Shown here: piece after piece, positions 1-9,283 of the stretch
Numbering within the stretch: position 1 is the stretch's first letter
Layout: the number at the start of each line of letters is the position of its first letter
Assembly: GCA_963828705.1 (NCBI GenBank)
Contig: CAWHGA010000028.1
Coordinates: 1-64,000, forward strand
Direction of reading: 5' to 3'
Source: CAWDJT01 sp963828705
GTDB lineage: Bacteria; Desulfobacterota; Syntrophobacteria; Syntrophobacterales; Syntrophobacteraceae
Length of the DNA stretch: 64,000 nt
Position numbers and translations under genes: made by a program
Notes under the pieces: model-generated
What the model saw: the letters and a program-made list of their open reading frames with translations, nothing else
The model's database searches: none
Told to the model about the DNA's origin: nothing

Positions 1-387
1 GTCATAGAGCGAGGTCTTGCTGGTCAGGTAAAGATCGTAAGCGGGTGCCTCCTGACTCGAATCCCTTTCCATCAGCACCGGGCTACTGACATTGTATTCG
101 TCCAGGTATGACTCCCAATCGAAGTCATCCCTGTTTTTCTCGACGATTTCCACCTCCTGGAAAGGTTCCTCACTGATGGGTTCATTGGACTCTTCCCCAC
201 CGGCCTCCGAATCTTCTTGAACCTCTCCCGTGGATTCTTCCAGCAGTGGGTTGGTTTCCAACTCCTGATGGATGTTTTCCAGCAGTTCCAGCCGCGACAA
301 CTGCAGCAGCTTGATGGCCTGCTGCAACTGGGGAGTCATTACCAGCTGCTGTGTCAGTTTTAGGCTCTGCCTTAACTCCAGTGCCAT
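1..387 (-). CDS. rpoN: RNA polymerase sigma-54 factor RpoN, N-terminal part (runs off the window)
   Basis: Only the first 129 codons are present; the remainder lies left of base 1. The start is the ATG at 387. The product opens with the glutamine- and leucine-rich region I of sigma-54 (LRQSLKLTQQLVMTPQLQQA, then a leucine-rich stretch ending NPLLEE), which contacts the AAA+ activator and holds the holoenzyme closed. An acidic linker rich in Glu and Asp follows, as expected for region II. It lies 13 bases after lptB on the same strand, the usual lptB-rpoN order of proteobacteria, so it is probably co-transcribed with the LPS export genes. No defect is seen in the visible part. Core-binding and DNA-binding domains cannot be judged here. 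Confidence 0.95.
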   Translation of the reverse strand, partial: MALELRQSLKLTQQLVMTPQLQQAIKLLQLSRLELLENIHQELETNPLLEESTGEVQEDSEAGGEESNEPISEEPFQEVEIVEKNRDDFDWESYLDEYNVSSPVLMERDSSQEAPAYDLYLTSKTSLYD

Positions 388-400
388 GCCTTCCACCTAA

Positions 401-1141
401 CTATGCCAAGTTGAAATGATCACCCAAGTAGGTACGCCGCGCCACATCGCTCTTGGCGATATTTTCCGGACTTCCCGCTTCAAGGATCTTGCCTTCGTGC
501 ATGATGTAGGCCCAGTCACAAACCTTCAAAGTCTCCCGGACGTTGTGGTCCGAAATCACCACCCCAATGCCGCGATCCTTGAGGGAACGGATGAGGCCCT
601 GGATCTCGGCCACGGCAATCGGATCGATACCTGCAAACGGTTCATCCAAGAGAATGAACGCTGGTTGAGTCACCAATGCCCGGCATATTTCGACTCGACG
701 GCGCTCACCCCCCAGACAGGATTGCTAGGCTTTGCTCCTTGCCAGATGACTAATGTTCAAATCGGCAAGTAATTCCCGCAAACGCTGCTGCTGCTCGTCT
801 CTCCCGATATTCAAGGTCTCCAGTATGGCCAAAACGTTTTGCTCTACCGTGAGTTTTCTAAAAATAGACGATTCCTGTGGCAAATAGGTGATCCCTCGTC
901 GAGCCCGCAAGTACACTGGATACTGGCCGATGTCCTCGCCGTTCAGGTACACTGCGCCGCCATCCGGCCGAATCAGGCCAATGACACAGTAAAACGTGGT
1001 CGACTTGCCCGCACCATTAGGACCAAGAAGGCCGACGATTTGCCCCTGCTCCACAAAGAGGCTGACCTGGTCGACAACCCGACGTTCCTGATAGATTTTC
1101 ACCAGGTCTTCGACAACGAGTGTCTTTGGAGACACATCCAC
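401..1141 (-). CDS. lptB: LPS export ABC transporter ATPase LptB, interrupted by indels in the signature motif
   Basis: Cytoplasmic ATPase that powers LptFG extraction of LPS from the inner membrane. The first part (GTG start at 1141) carries Walker A GPNGAGKST and the Q-loop region; the second part carries Walker B FILLDEPFAGIDP and the H-loop (SDHNV). Between them, at about 695-728, the sequence reads SKA, stop, QSCLGGERRR, where the family has a motif like SKAYxLSGGERRR. Removing three single bases restores a normal ABC signature without changing the downstream frame, so three small insertions are the simplest reading. Neighbours lptA, lptC and rpoN fix the identity. Whether the stop is real or an assembly error cannot be settled from sequence alone. 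Confidence 0.9.
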
Positions 1142-1145
1142 GAGA

Positions 1146-1749
1146 TCAGTCTACCTTCTTGCCGTCTGGGTGAAGGGTTGCCTTAACCGGGTTTTGCCCA
1201 CCCCCTTCGACAACACTCCGTTCTTCCAGAAGGTAGAGGGTAATCAGCTGTCCGTTGAGCACATCCTTACCCTGTGAAACCCGAGGGTTACCCGACAGGA
1301 TGATTTTCTGATCCTGTCGGTAATAAACCGCTTTTTCGCAAGTGGCCAGCTTGTCGCCCTGGGTGATCTTGACATCACCAGAAAGCTCGATACGATCCAG
1401 GTGTTCGATCATGCCGGGTTTCTCTTCGGAACCTTGGGATGCTTTGGGTTTTTCCTTCATGGCGTAGACCACCAGCTTCCGGCCGGTCATAATCAGATTC
1501 TCCTGTTGCGCAACCACATGACCTTCAAAGACGATGGTCCCTTCCTTCTGACTCGCCTCCAGCTTGTCGCTGCTGATGTGGATGGGTTTGTCCTTATCCA
1601 GCACCTGCTGAAAATGGGGCAACCCCAGGCTTTTGGGCGGGTTGCGCCGCCACCGCCGAAACCATTAGCAGGAGCGATATCACCACCAGGCCCCAGGTAC
1701 AAACAGCGGATTTGACGCGCTGCCGCCCAACTCTACCAAAATGCATCAT
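1146..1749 (-). CDS. lptA: LPS transport periplasmic protein LptA, one frameshift after the signal peptide
   Basis: Periplasmic bridge protein that carries LPS from LptC to LptD. The start at 1749 (ATGATG, M-M-H-F) lies inside the last codons of lptC, giving a 17-base overlap and likely translational coupling. The N-terminus has Arg/Lys residues, a hydrophobic stretch (WGLVVISLLLMVSAVAA) and a plausible cleavage site. An extra G in a G run at about 1623-1626 then shifts frame; without it the protein continues into an OstA-type beta-jellyroll (KPIHISSDKLEA, EGHVVAQQ, ATCEKAVYYRQDQKIILSG). Total length of about 200 residues fits the family. The C-terminus ends GKKVD, five bases before lptB. The name rests on fold motifs and operon position. 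Confidence 0.87.
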
Positions 1750-2365
1750 TGCTGCTGAGCTTCCTATGGTTTAGACCCACTCCGCTGCCCAGTATTCGTG
1801 GCGTGAAGATGATCCGAGCCTTGATCCCCCCATCCACCACGCCTTCCTGTTGATCGACCATGAACTGCCATCGGCCACCATCCAAGAACAACTCCGGGCC
1901 CTCCACGTGAATACCGGAATCGGAATAGACCTTCCGCTCCTTGTGGTTGTAGTAGGCATAATCGGTATTCACTTGATAGGATTGAGCAACCGAAGCGTGA
2001 ACCTGGCCAACCAGTTCCATGTCCTTGCTACCGGCATGGAGAATGCCGGTCTGACTACGAAGTTCCACTTCATCACCACTTCTCATGTACAAGACCAGGT
2101 GGACATCTTCCAGTTCCGTCTTCTGCCCCTCCTTGAAATAGCGTGCCTGCGTCGCCTTGAGAGTCCATTTTCGCTTCTCTTGTTCTATTTCGGTGAATTC
2201 GATGTTGGTCAGTACCATTTCTCCTGGGGATTCCACCAACGGCACAGTATCCACCCGCGAAGCGGGCTCTCGCCCTTTAACATAGACCGTGACCAGAACG
2301 CCTAACCCCAGCCCGAGGACTATCACGATCCATTTTCTTCTTAAGACAAAGCCACCCATGGCCAC
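1733..2365 (-). CDS. lptC: LPS export system protein LptC
   Basis: About 210 residues with one N-terminal transmembrane anchor (residues about 11-28, WIVIVLGLGLGVLVTVYV) and a periplasmic domain of short beta strands, as in LptC/YrbK. Recognisable segments include VLTNIEFTEIEQEKRKWTLKA and the repeated strand pattern TDYAYYNHKERKVYSDSGIHVEG, which resembles LptA and the LptD N-domain. LptC is held by LptFG and passes LPS to LptA. It follows the kdsA-kdsC frame by 21 bases and overlaps lptA. The last 15 or so residues (LNHRKLSSNDAFW) look unconstrained and may include an indel, but the frame is open throughout. Confidence 0.85.
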   Translation of the reverse strand: MAMGGFVLRRKWIVIVLGLGLGVLVTVYVKGREPASRVDTVPLVESPGEMVLTNIEFTEIEQEKRKWTLKATQARYFKEGQKTELEDVHLVLYMRSGDEVELRSQTGILHAGSKDMELVGQVHASVAQSYQVNTDYAYYNHKERKVYSDSGIHVEGPELFLDGGRWQFMVDQQEGVVDGGIKARIIFTPRILGSGVGLNHRKLSSNDAFW

Positions 2366-2386
2366 CTTCCAGCACTCGGTTTCTTC

Positions 2387-3853
2387 TCAATCTCGGCATT
2401 CAAAATAGCGGGCTGTCAATGCCTCCCACTGCCCTTGAACCTGCAGCAGCAGTTCACACACTTCGCGGCAGGCGCCGTTCCCACCAGAAGCCCGAGTGAC
2501 ATAGTGGGCATAAGGCAACACATGATGGCTGGCGTTGGGCACTGCTATCGCCAGGCCGACGCGGCGCATGACCGGGATGTCAATGAGATCATCTCCCATG
2601 TAGCCGATCTCCCGATCTTGCAGACCGGTTTCCCGCCGGATCTGTTCATAGGCTTCGAGCTTGTGGTGAATCCCCTGATAGACCCTGGCGATGCCGAGCC
2701 CAACGGCACGGTGTTCGACCGCCCGGCAGGTTCGCCCGGTGATCAGCGCGACATCGATGCCCGCCCGTTGCAGCAACTTGATGCCGTGACCATCCTGAAC
2801 ATCGAAGATCTTGGTTTCCGACCCATCATCATGAACGATGATCTGACCTTCGGTGAGGACCCCGTCCACATCAAATATCATCAACCGAATGGGCAGCATG
2901 CGATCGCGGATCTCCTCTTCCAGCAATCCGCTGGTGGTCTGCCCCACGGCAATACCTTCATGGCTTGGTTCCGTCCATCTATTTCTTCGGGAACCACTCA
3001 TTGGTAACGTCCTGACTGTCCACCCGGGGCGCGCCTGGACCCGCCCGCGCCACCTGTAGATCGCGAGGAGCCTTTCCAGGAGCCCGGGAACCTCGTCGAG
3101 CGGCAAGGAATTGGGGCCATCGCAAAGGGCCCGATCCGGGTCTTCGTGGACCTCCAGGAAAACCCCATGGGCACCGGCAGCCACGGCCGCACAAGCCAGA
3201 GCGGGAACGATAGCGGCGATCGCCCCGGAGCAATCTCCCTTGCCACCGGGGAGCTGCACGCTGTGGGTGGCATCGAACACCACCGGACAGCCGTATTGGG
3301 CCATCACCTCGAAGGAACGCATGTCCACCACCAAATTATTATAACCGAACTGGGTGCCACGTTCCGTGAGCAATATTTTATTGTTGCCCGTGGCGCGGAT
3401 TTTTTCAACCACTTGGCCCATATCCCAGGGGCTGAGGAACTGGGCCTTCTTTACATTGACCGGCTTGCCGGTCTTGCCGGCCGCCACCAAGAGATCGGTC
3501 TGGCGGGCCAGAAAGGCCGGGACTTGCAACACGTCTACCACCGCAGCCACCGTTTCAGCCTGGACGGGTTCATGAATGTCGGTGATCACCGGCACCTCCA
3601 AACTGGATCGCACCCTGGCCAGGATTTCAAGGCCGACCCTAAGCCCCGGTCCGCGATAAGACTTCCACGAAGTTCGGTTGGCCTTATCAAAGGAGCTCTT
3701 AAACAGATAGGGGATCCCCAGATCACCGCAAACCCGGCGCATGGTATCGGCAACCGCGAGCGCCAGGCGCTCGCTTTCGAGCACGCACGGACCCGCGATC
3801 ACGAACAAACGCTCGGTCCCGATGGGCTGCCCCAAGACCTCAAATGACCCCAT
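2387..3853 (-). CDS. kdsA/kdsC: Kdo-8-phosphate synthase fused in one frame to Kdo-8-phosphate phosphatase (KdsA-KdsC)
   Basis: One 488-residue open frame with two enzyme domains. Residues 1 to about 278 are KdsA, which condenses phosphoenolpyruvate and arabinose-5-phosphate. It has IAGPCVLES with Cys23, the mark of the metal-dependent class, plus NVKKAQFLSPWDM and TERGTQFGYNNLVVDMRS. Residues from about 318 are KdsC, a HAD phosphatase with FDVDGVL, TGR and GDDLIDIPVM. The join (about 280-316) is Arg/Gly/Pro-rich and unlike either family, so it could be a linker or the result of an indel that removed the kdsA stop. A second start (Met before LPIRLMIFDVDG) could serve kdsC alone. kdsD is not seen here. 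Lies 7 bases after pyrG. Confidence 0.88.
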   Translation of the reverse strand: MGSFEVLGQPIGTERLFVIAGPCVLESERLALAVADTMRRVCGDLGIPYLFKSSFDKANRTSWKSYRGPGLRVGLEILARVRSSLEVPVITDIHEPVQAETVAAVVDVLQVPAFLARQTDLLVAAGKTGKPVNVKKAQFLSPWDMGQVVEKIRATGNNKILLTERGTQFGYNNLVVDMRSFEVMAQYGCPVVFDATHSVQLPGGKGDCSGAIAAIVPALACAAVAAGAHGVFLEVHEDPDRALCDGPNSLPLDEVPGLLERLLAIYRWRGRVQARPGWTVRTLPMSGSRRNRWTEPSHEGIAVGQTTSGLLEEEIRDRMLPIRLMIFDVDGVLTEGQIIVHDDGSETKIFDVQDGHGIKLLQRAGIDVALITGRTCRAVEHRAVGLGIARVYQGIHHKLEAYEQIRRETGLQDREIGYMGDDLIDIPVMRRVGLAIAVPNASHHVLPYAHYVTRASGGNGACREVCELLLQVQGQWEALTARYFECRD

Positions 3854-3859
3854 AACCTG

Positions 3860-5554
3860 CTAACCTCTGGTGATCAGCTCCGCGGCCCGGAGCCCCCCGG
3901 CTTTCTCCTGCCGCTCCTTGGCCCGCTCCAGGGCCTTGGCCACAAAGGCCTGGAACAAAGGGTGCGATTCCATGGGGCGGGATTTGAACTCCGGATGGAA
4001 CTGGCATCCCAGAAACCAGGGATGATCCCCCAATTCAATGATTTCCACCAGATTGCGGTCGGGAGACAGTCCGGTGAAACGCATGCCCTTTTCGGCCAAG
4101 CGATCGCGGTAGTCGTTGTTGAACTCGAAACGATGGCGGTGCCGTTCCGAGATTTCCGTGGCACTGATAGGCCTGCATCGCCAGTGAATCAGGCTCCAGG
4201 ATGCAGGGATAGGCCCCCAAGGCGCATGGTGCCCCCCAGATCGGATGTCTCATTGCGGCGAATCGTGCGAGTTGTTCTTGTAGTCAAACCATTCGCGCAT
4301 CAGAAAAATGACCGGGTGCGGGCTGTGCTTGTCAAACTCCATGCTGTGCGCCTTCTCCAGCTGCGCCACGTGGCGGGCGAATTCCACCACCGCCAACTGC
4401 ATCCCCAGACAGATCCCGAAGAAGGGGATCTTGTTCACTCGCGCATACTGAATGGCCTTGATTTTGCCGCCGACACCGCGGCTGCCGAAACCGCCCGGCA
4501 CGAGAATGCCGTCGGCGTCGCCGAGCAGGGTTTCGCCGCCTTCTTTTTCCACGTTTTCCGAATCGACATAGTCCAGGATCATGCGGGCAGCGTTGGCGAT
4601 GCCGGCGTGAATCAGGGCTTCGTTGAGGCTCTTGTAGGATTCCTTCGAGGTCGATGTATTTGCCGACGATGGCAATACGGACTTCATGGGCGGGATTGCG
4701 GACTCGATCCACCAGTGCCCACCAGTTGATCCAGAATGGGCGCCCGGGTCCAGATGTTGAGCAACCGCACGATTTTCTCGTCCAGACCTTCCTGGTGAAA
4801 CATCAAGGGCACTTCGTAGATGCAGTCCACATCCTTGGCGGTGATCGACCGCATCGGCGTCGACATTGCAGAAGTGGCCGATCTTGGCCTTGATCTCGGG
4901 AGCCAGGAACTGCTCCGTACGGCACAGCAGGACGTCCGGCTGAATACCAATGCTGCGAAGTTCCTTGACGCTGTGCTGGGTGGGCTTGGTTTTCAGCTCG
5001 CCGGAGGCCTTCATGTACGGCACCAGGGTCACGTGGATGTAGATGACGTTTTCCCGTCCCACATCATTTCGAAACTGGCGGATCGCTTCCAGGAAAGGCA
5101 GGCTTTCGATGTCGCCCACGGTGCCGCCGATTTCCACGATCACCAGGTCGACGTCGTTGACGACGCTGCGGATGCAGTGCTTGATTTCATCGGTGACGTG
5201 GGGAATGACCTGCACCGTTCCGCCCAGATAGTCACCGCGTCGCTCCTTGGTGATGACCGAGTAGTAGATGCTTCCGGAGGTGAAATTGTTCTTCTTGCTC
5301 ATGCGCGCATGGGTGAAGCGCTCATAATGGCCGAGATCCAGGTCGGTTTCGGCGCCATCATCGGTCACGTAGACTTCCCCGTGCTGGAACGGATTCATGG
5401 TGCCTGGATCCACGTTGATATAAGGATCCAGCTTCAGAAGCGTGACACGCAGTCCGCGGCTTTCCATCAAAGCACCAATGGATGCTGCCGCCAAGCCCTT
5501 GCCCAACGAGGATAACACCCCGCCCGTGATGAAGATGAATTTTGCCTGTCGCAA
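3860..5554 (-). CDS. pyrG: CTP synthase PyrG, several frameshifts
   Basis: Glutamine-dependent amination of UTP to CTP. The likely start is TTG at 5554, six bases after AGGAAAGG, giving M-R-Q-A-K-F-I-F-I-T-G-G. The synthetase domain is recognisable in order: SSLGKGLAAASIGALMESRG, DPYINVDPGTMNPFQHGEV, DDGAETDLDLGHYERF, KTKPTQHSVKELRSIGIQPD. Near 4850 the frame shifts to ITAKDVDCIYEVPLMFHQEG, near 4720 to NPAHEVRIAIVGKYIDLE, then near 4640 to the amidotransferase domain with GICLGMQ (nucleophile Cys) and again near 4255 and 4140, ending LGCQFHPEFKSRP. At least four indels are needed, and every piece is well conserved. An intact gene with consensus errors is far likelier than decay of an essential gene. 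Confidence 0.93.
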
Positions 5555-5703
5555 GATCGCCCTTTCCTGACCTAGCGCGTGTTCAAACACCCGCTGTCGG
5601 CTGAGTGAACCAGCCAGCCGGCCGCCGGGACGCCTTATCGATCTCCATGCGAGAGGGAGTAGGAAAGCCCAATTTCGGGAGCACCTACTGTCAACCGGAA
5701 TCC

Positions 5704-5731
5704 AATATAGCAGGCAGGGTTCAAAAGTCAA
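5704..5731 (-). promoter_or_regulatory. sigma-70-type promoter for pyrG and the kds/lpt genes
   Basis: On the minus strand TTGACT (5731-5726) and TATATT (5709-5704) are separated by 16 bases, a near-consensus -35/-10 pair. Transcription would begin near 5697, leaving a leader of about 140 bases before the TTG start of pyrG at 5554. No second promoter is obvious between the closely packed genes from pyrG to rpoN, so this may drive the whole block. The stretch 5732-5986, between this promoter and the divergent CBS gene, holds no other recognisable feature. Confidence 0.6.
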
Positions 5732-5986
5732 TCTTACCGGCTCCGGTGTGTCATGGATCCACTACCTGTCAGTCGACGATTCCGCGAAACAGAGCCAACA
5801 CCTCAACTGGTTGTGCAGGGATAGCGAGATTTGACGAATTTCCCCTTGCATTATCGGCGGAAATGTACCTTAAGTGTTGGCGATGGGAATAGTACATTAT
5901 TTCCCAATAGACTTACCGATCCATCATGTGGTCACGACTCCCTTTCGGCTCCCCTTGACAGGCAATCCGGCATAGGGATTGTTCAT

Positions 5987-6592
5987 ATGGTTGTACGTCA
6001 TTGGATGACCCCCAGCGTGGTAACGATCACGAAAGATGCTTCCATCCAGGAGGCGCTGGCTACGATGCGGCAGCACTCCATCCGCCATCTGCCGGTGGTC
6101 GATGAGCGCCATCATCTGCAGGGATGGGTGAGTGATTCCGATTTGCGCGGCGCGCTGGTCGCTTCCATGCTGGAAGAATTGACCGTCGCCGATGTGATGA
6201 TTCACCAACCCTACACGGCTTTCCCCGAGATGGCACTGGAGGAAGCCACCAAGCTCATCTTGGAAAAACGAATTGGTGGCCTGCCTGTGGTGGATAAGGG
6301 CAAGTTGGTTGGGATTATCACCGTGGTGGACATTCTGACCGCATTCATCACGATGATCGGAGTCCTCACCACTTCGGCGCGGCTGGATGTCCGGCTGCCG
6401 GATCAAAGCGATGCGCTGGATAAGATCACGCGCCTCATTCAGAACCACGATGGTGAGATATTGAGCATCTGCCACATGCCGTTTGCCAAGGATGAAGACC
6501 GCGTCTATTCCATCCGGATCGGCAACGTCGATGCGGAATCTATCGCCCAAGTCCTTAGGGACGAAGGTTTTGACGTGATCGCCACCAGTTAG
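5987..6592 (+). CDS. CBS-domain pair protein with C-terminal ACT-like domain (AcuB-like)
   Basis: About 201 residues from the ATG at 5987 (M-V-V-R-H-W-M-T-P). Two CBS motifs are clear: HWMTPSVVTITKDASIQEA to WVSDSDLRG (residues about 5-55), and VADVMIHQPYTAF to LVGIITVVDILTAF (residues about 65-125). CBS pairs usually bind adenine nucleotides and regulate a partner. The last 70 residues (SARLDVRLPDQ to FDVIATS) resemble the ACT-like tail of AcuB-type proteins. The frame stays open upstream to 5831, but that part has no family resemblance, so the internal ATG is preferred. It stands alone and divergent from pyrG. The target is unknown. Confidence 0.8.
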   Translation: MVVRHWMTPSVVTITKDASIQEALATMRQHSIRHLPVVDERHHLQGWVSDSDLRGALVASMLEELTVADVMIHQPYTAFPEMALEEATKLILEKRIGGLPVVDKGKLVGIITVVDILTAFITMIGVLTTSARLDVRLPDQSDALDKITRLIQNHDGEILSICHMPFAKDEDRVYSIRIGNVDAESIAQVLRDEGFDVIATS

Positions 6593-6618
6593 AAAACTTC
6601 CCGAGGGACCCTGGACAT

Positions 6619-6643
6619 ATCCCCGCCAACGAACGGGGATTTC
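6619..6643 (+). terminator. hairpin after the CBS-domain gene
   Basis: ATCCCCG and CGGGGAT form a 7-bp stem around an 8-base loop, followed by TTCTGG. The position, 26 bases after the stop, fits a weak intrinsic terminator. The T-run is short. Confidence 0.4.
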
Positions 6644-7201
6644 TGGCCGTTGAGGTTCTCAGGAAGGGACATAGGGTTCAGAGAGCAAGCAGAAGCCGCT
6701 TTACCGGGCGGTATGGGCGGCCTTAGAGGATTGGGCATAGCAATTGATAGAACTGCGAGAAGGCATTTGTCCCCATTGATCTACTCCACCCGCACGAATA
6801 GTCCGTGATTGCGTCACCCCTGTTTCCCCCGGCATCGGGTTTCAAGGGACGAGCGCCGAAAATTGGAACTCTTGCGCAAGCACTGCCGCATTGCACGTCT
6901 TCCCTGGATGTTTCGACATCTCCTGGCTCCATTGCACAGGATCGCCTCACAATCGCCGTTCGAAGCGTTGTGGTTCTCTCCCCGCAGAGGGTTGCCAGCT
7001 CCATTTGACGGCTCAGACCGGATTTTCCGCTGGCCTTTTCCAAGTGTGGACTCAGACTTGGGCATTAGATCGAAAGGAGGTGGTAAGCAGGGTCTTTTGA
7101 ATAAGGGCAACCCTAACGAGGGTGTGCTTCAGTAGACAGTCTTGATTTGCTTAATTCGTTGGCACTCGAACAATCATCAACCTTTAAGGAGGGCATTGAG
7201 G
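6644..7201. other. intergenic stretch with no recognisable gene
   Basis: About 560 bases between the CBS gene and the acyl-CoA synthetase. Short open frames exist on both strands but none shows a family motif, a ribosome binding site with a sensible start, or coding-like composition. The only clear signal is AAGGAGG at 7186-7192, the ribosome binding site of the next gene. A TTGGCAC box near 7160 resembles half a sigma-54 promoter, but the matching GC element at the right spacing is missing. Confidence 0.5.
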
Positions 7202-8840
7202 ATGGGCAAGATACCGGAAAAATACCTACCACCAAAAGACACCTGGCCAGAATATCTCGTTCCCGGAAGAATTTGCTAAAACCCCCATGGAGGTGAACCT
7301 CGCCGACTTCCTAATCGACCGTCACGTCAAGGAAGGCAGAGGGGACAATCCCGCCATCAAGTTCATGGACAAGACGATCACCTTTGCTCAGCTCCAACAG
7401 CAGGTCAACAAGTTCGGCAACGCCCTGAAGACCGTCGGCGTGGAACCACAGGACCGGGTGGGAATCCGCCTGGTGAACTCGCCCCAGGCCATTGTGGCTA
7501 TCTTTGCCATTGAGAAGATCGGCGCCATCCCGGTGCCCACCTCCCCACTGTGGTCCGGTGAGGAAGTGGCGTTTGTGGCCAACGACGCCGAAATGAAGTT
7601 CTTCGTGGTCAACGCCCCGCTTATGGAAGGCGCGACCAAGGCCAAACCCGAGTTCAAACACGGCACCAAGATCATCGTGATTGGCGGCAATGCCGATCAA
7701 GTCAAGGCTGCCGGCGATTTTGTTTACGAGGAGATGCTGGAAAAGGGTTCTCCCAATCTCGATGCTACCATGCTGAAGGCCAATGACATCGGGATCATGC
7801 TGTATACGTCGGGTACCACGGGTATGCCCAAAGGCTGCATTCATTTCGCCCGACCCTCCATCATCGAAGCCCAGATCGTCAACAAGTACGTTTACAAGAT
7901 GGGTCCGGGCGATACCCTGGGTGGAGCCGCTCCGGTATCCTTTGCCGCCGGGTTCGGAACCTTCACCTTGCTGCCCTTTGAAGGCGGCGCCGCCATTTCC
8001 CTCATTCCCAAATTCACGCCGCAGGAAATGATGGAACTCATCGGCAAGCACAAAATCACCGTGCTCACCGGGCTTCCCACCGCCTATCGCGGCCTGATGA
8101 AATATCCCGATTTCAAGAAGTACGACACCAGTTCCATCCGGATGTATACGTCCGGAGGCGACGCTCTTGGAGCGGAAACCCTGGAAGGTTGGACGAAATT
8201 GACCGGACTTCCCATTTGGGAAGGGTTGGGCGGCACCGAAATGCTCCACCTGGTCACTTCCAACACCATGAATCCAGCGCCGGTGCCCAACTCCATCGGC
8301 AAGCCGCTTCCCGGTGTGCAGGTGCGGGTCATCGACGCCGAAGGCAAAGACTGCAAACCTGGCGAAGTGGGCAGCATGATCCTCAAGGGGGCTTCCGGTT
8401 CCTTGTACTGGAAACCCTATGAGAATGATGAAAAGCTGCTCAAATCCCAGAAAAAGGGCGTGGTTAACGGCTGGAACCAGATGGGTGACGCCGTATTCAT
8501 GAATGAGGACGGCAACATCTTTTTCGTGTCGCGCGAAGATGACATGATCAAGAGTTCCGGTTACCGCATTGGTCCTGCTGAAGTGGAGGACGCCATTGCG
8601 AAGCATCCTGCGGTTGCCGATGTCGGCGTGGTGGGTGTTCCAGATCCCGACAAGGGTCAGATCACCAAGGCCGTGTTGGTCCTCAAACCCGGTTTTGAAG
8701 CCGGCGACAAGCTCTATGACGAAATCAAGGAGTTCCTCAAGGAACACGTTGCCATCTACAAACTGCCGCGCGTGTTCGAAGTGTTGGACGTTTTGCCACG
8801 TACCCCCACCGGCAAGTTGTTGCGGCGGAAGCTGCGCTGA
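7202..8840 (+). CDS. benzoate-CoA-ligase-like AMP-forming acyl-CoA synthetase, one frameshift near the start
   Basis: Adenylates a carboxylic acid and joins it to CoA. The start is ATG 7202, nine bases after AAGGAGG. After 20 codons an extra C in CCC (7262-7264) breaks the frame; removing it gives LVPEEFAKTPMEVNLADFL and joins the long frame, about 545 residues in all. Motifs: P-loop YTSGTTGMPKG (about 201-211), EGLGGTEM, GDAVFMNEDGNIFF, SREDDMIKSSGYRIGP and the C-terminal TPTGKLLRR with the catalytic Lys. The overall look is of the benzoate/2-aminobenzoate-CoA ligase group. An aromatic acid is the most likely substrate, helped by the nearby Liv-type importer and CoA-transferases, but motifs alone do not fix it. 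Two hairpin terminators follow. Confidence 0.82.
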
Positions 8841-8875
8841 TAGGGCGCGGCTCTCTCCTGTCGAACGTGTCTGGA

Positions 8876-8905
8876 CCCCGCCCCTGCGTGGGCGGGGTTT
8901 CGCTT
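8876..8905 (+). terminator. rho-independent terminator of the acyl-CoA synthetase
   Basis: CCCCGCCC (8876-8883) pairs with GGGCGGGG (8890-8897) around a 6-base loop, followed by TTTCGCTTT. It lies 36 bases after the stop codon. Confidence 0.75.
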
Positions 8906-9084
8906 TGCATCTTGCCGGAGCCTGGTTGCCGAACCAATGGGTTTGCTCCCCACTGCAAAGGAAGAAAGTGCATTTCCAGGCGGGGATCAAGGACCCAGGC
9001 AGCATAAGGAGTTGGGAACAGGCCCTTGGACAGCGGGATGGGGTATTTGCCGGACACAGTTCACCCGGTCATGCGACCTTCTGT

Positions 9085-9115
9085 CCCCCGCCACGACGCG
9101 GGGGCTTTCTTTTCT
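9085..9115 (+). terminator. second GC-rich hairpin with T-rich tail
   Basis: CCCCCGC (9085-9091) pairs with GCGGGGG (9098-9104), followed by CTTTCTTTTCTT. It is a strong intrinsic terminator shape, 210 bases downstream of the first, with no gene recognised between the two. Confidence 0.65.
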
Positions 9116-9117
9116 TG

Positions 9118-9262
9118 TAAGCGTTCAGCGGTTAGCCGTTAGCCGTTAGCCATAACCGGAATTTCAATGGCTTATGATGCAGACCATGCCACCACGCAAT
9201 GGTGCTCTTGCGCACAAGTGCCTGTTCTAGCTAAGAGCTAACACCTAATGGCTGAACGCTTA
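9118..9262. repeat. inverted repeat with GTTAGCC tandem units in front of the MBL-fold gene
   Basis: TAAGCGTTCAGC at 9118-9129 is the exact reverse complement of GCTGAACGCTTA at 9251-9262. The left arm runs into three tandem GTTAGCC units (about 9131-9151), and the right arm is preceded by the related GCTAAC (about 9237-9242), so the similarity extends beyond the perfect 12 bp. About 120 bases lie between the arms. The right arm sits just before the ribosome binding site of the gene starting at 9284. No transposase gene is seen. It resembles a small dispersed intergenic repeat. Confidence 0.55.
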
Positions 9263-9283
9263 CCTTTTCTTGAGGAGGAGATC

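Noticed and set aside
7160..7180. sigma-54 promoter in front of the acyl-CoA synthetase
   Set aside because: A TTGGCAC half-site is present but no GC element at the required spacing.
7311..9005. 564-codon open frame on the strand opposite the acyl-CoA synthetase
   Set aside because: Antisense shadow of a high-GC coding gene; no motif, no ribosome binding site, and the plus-strand protein is clearly real.
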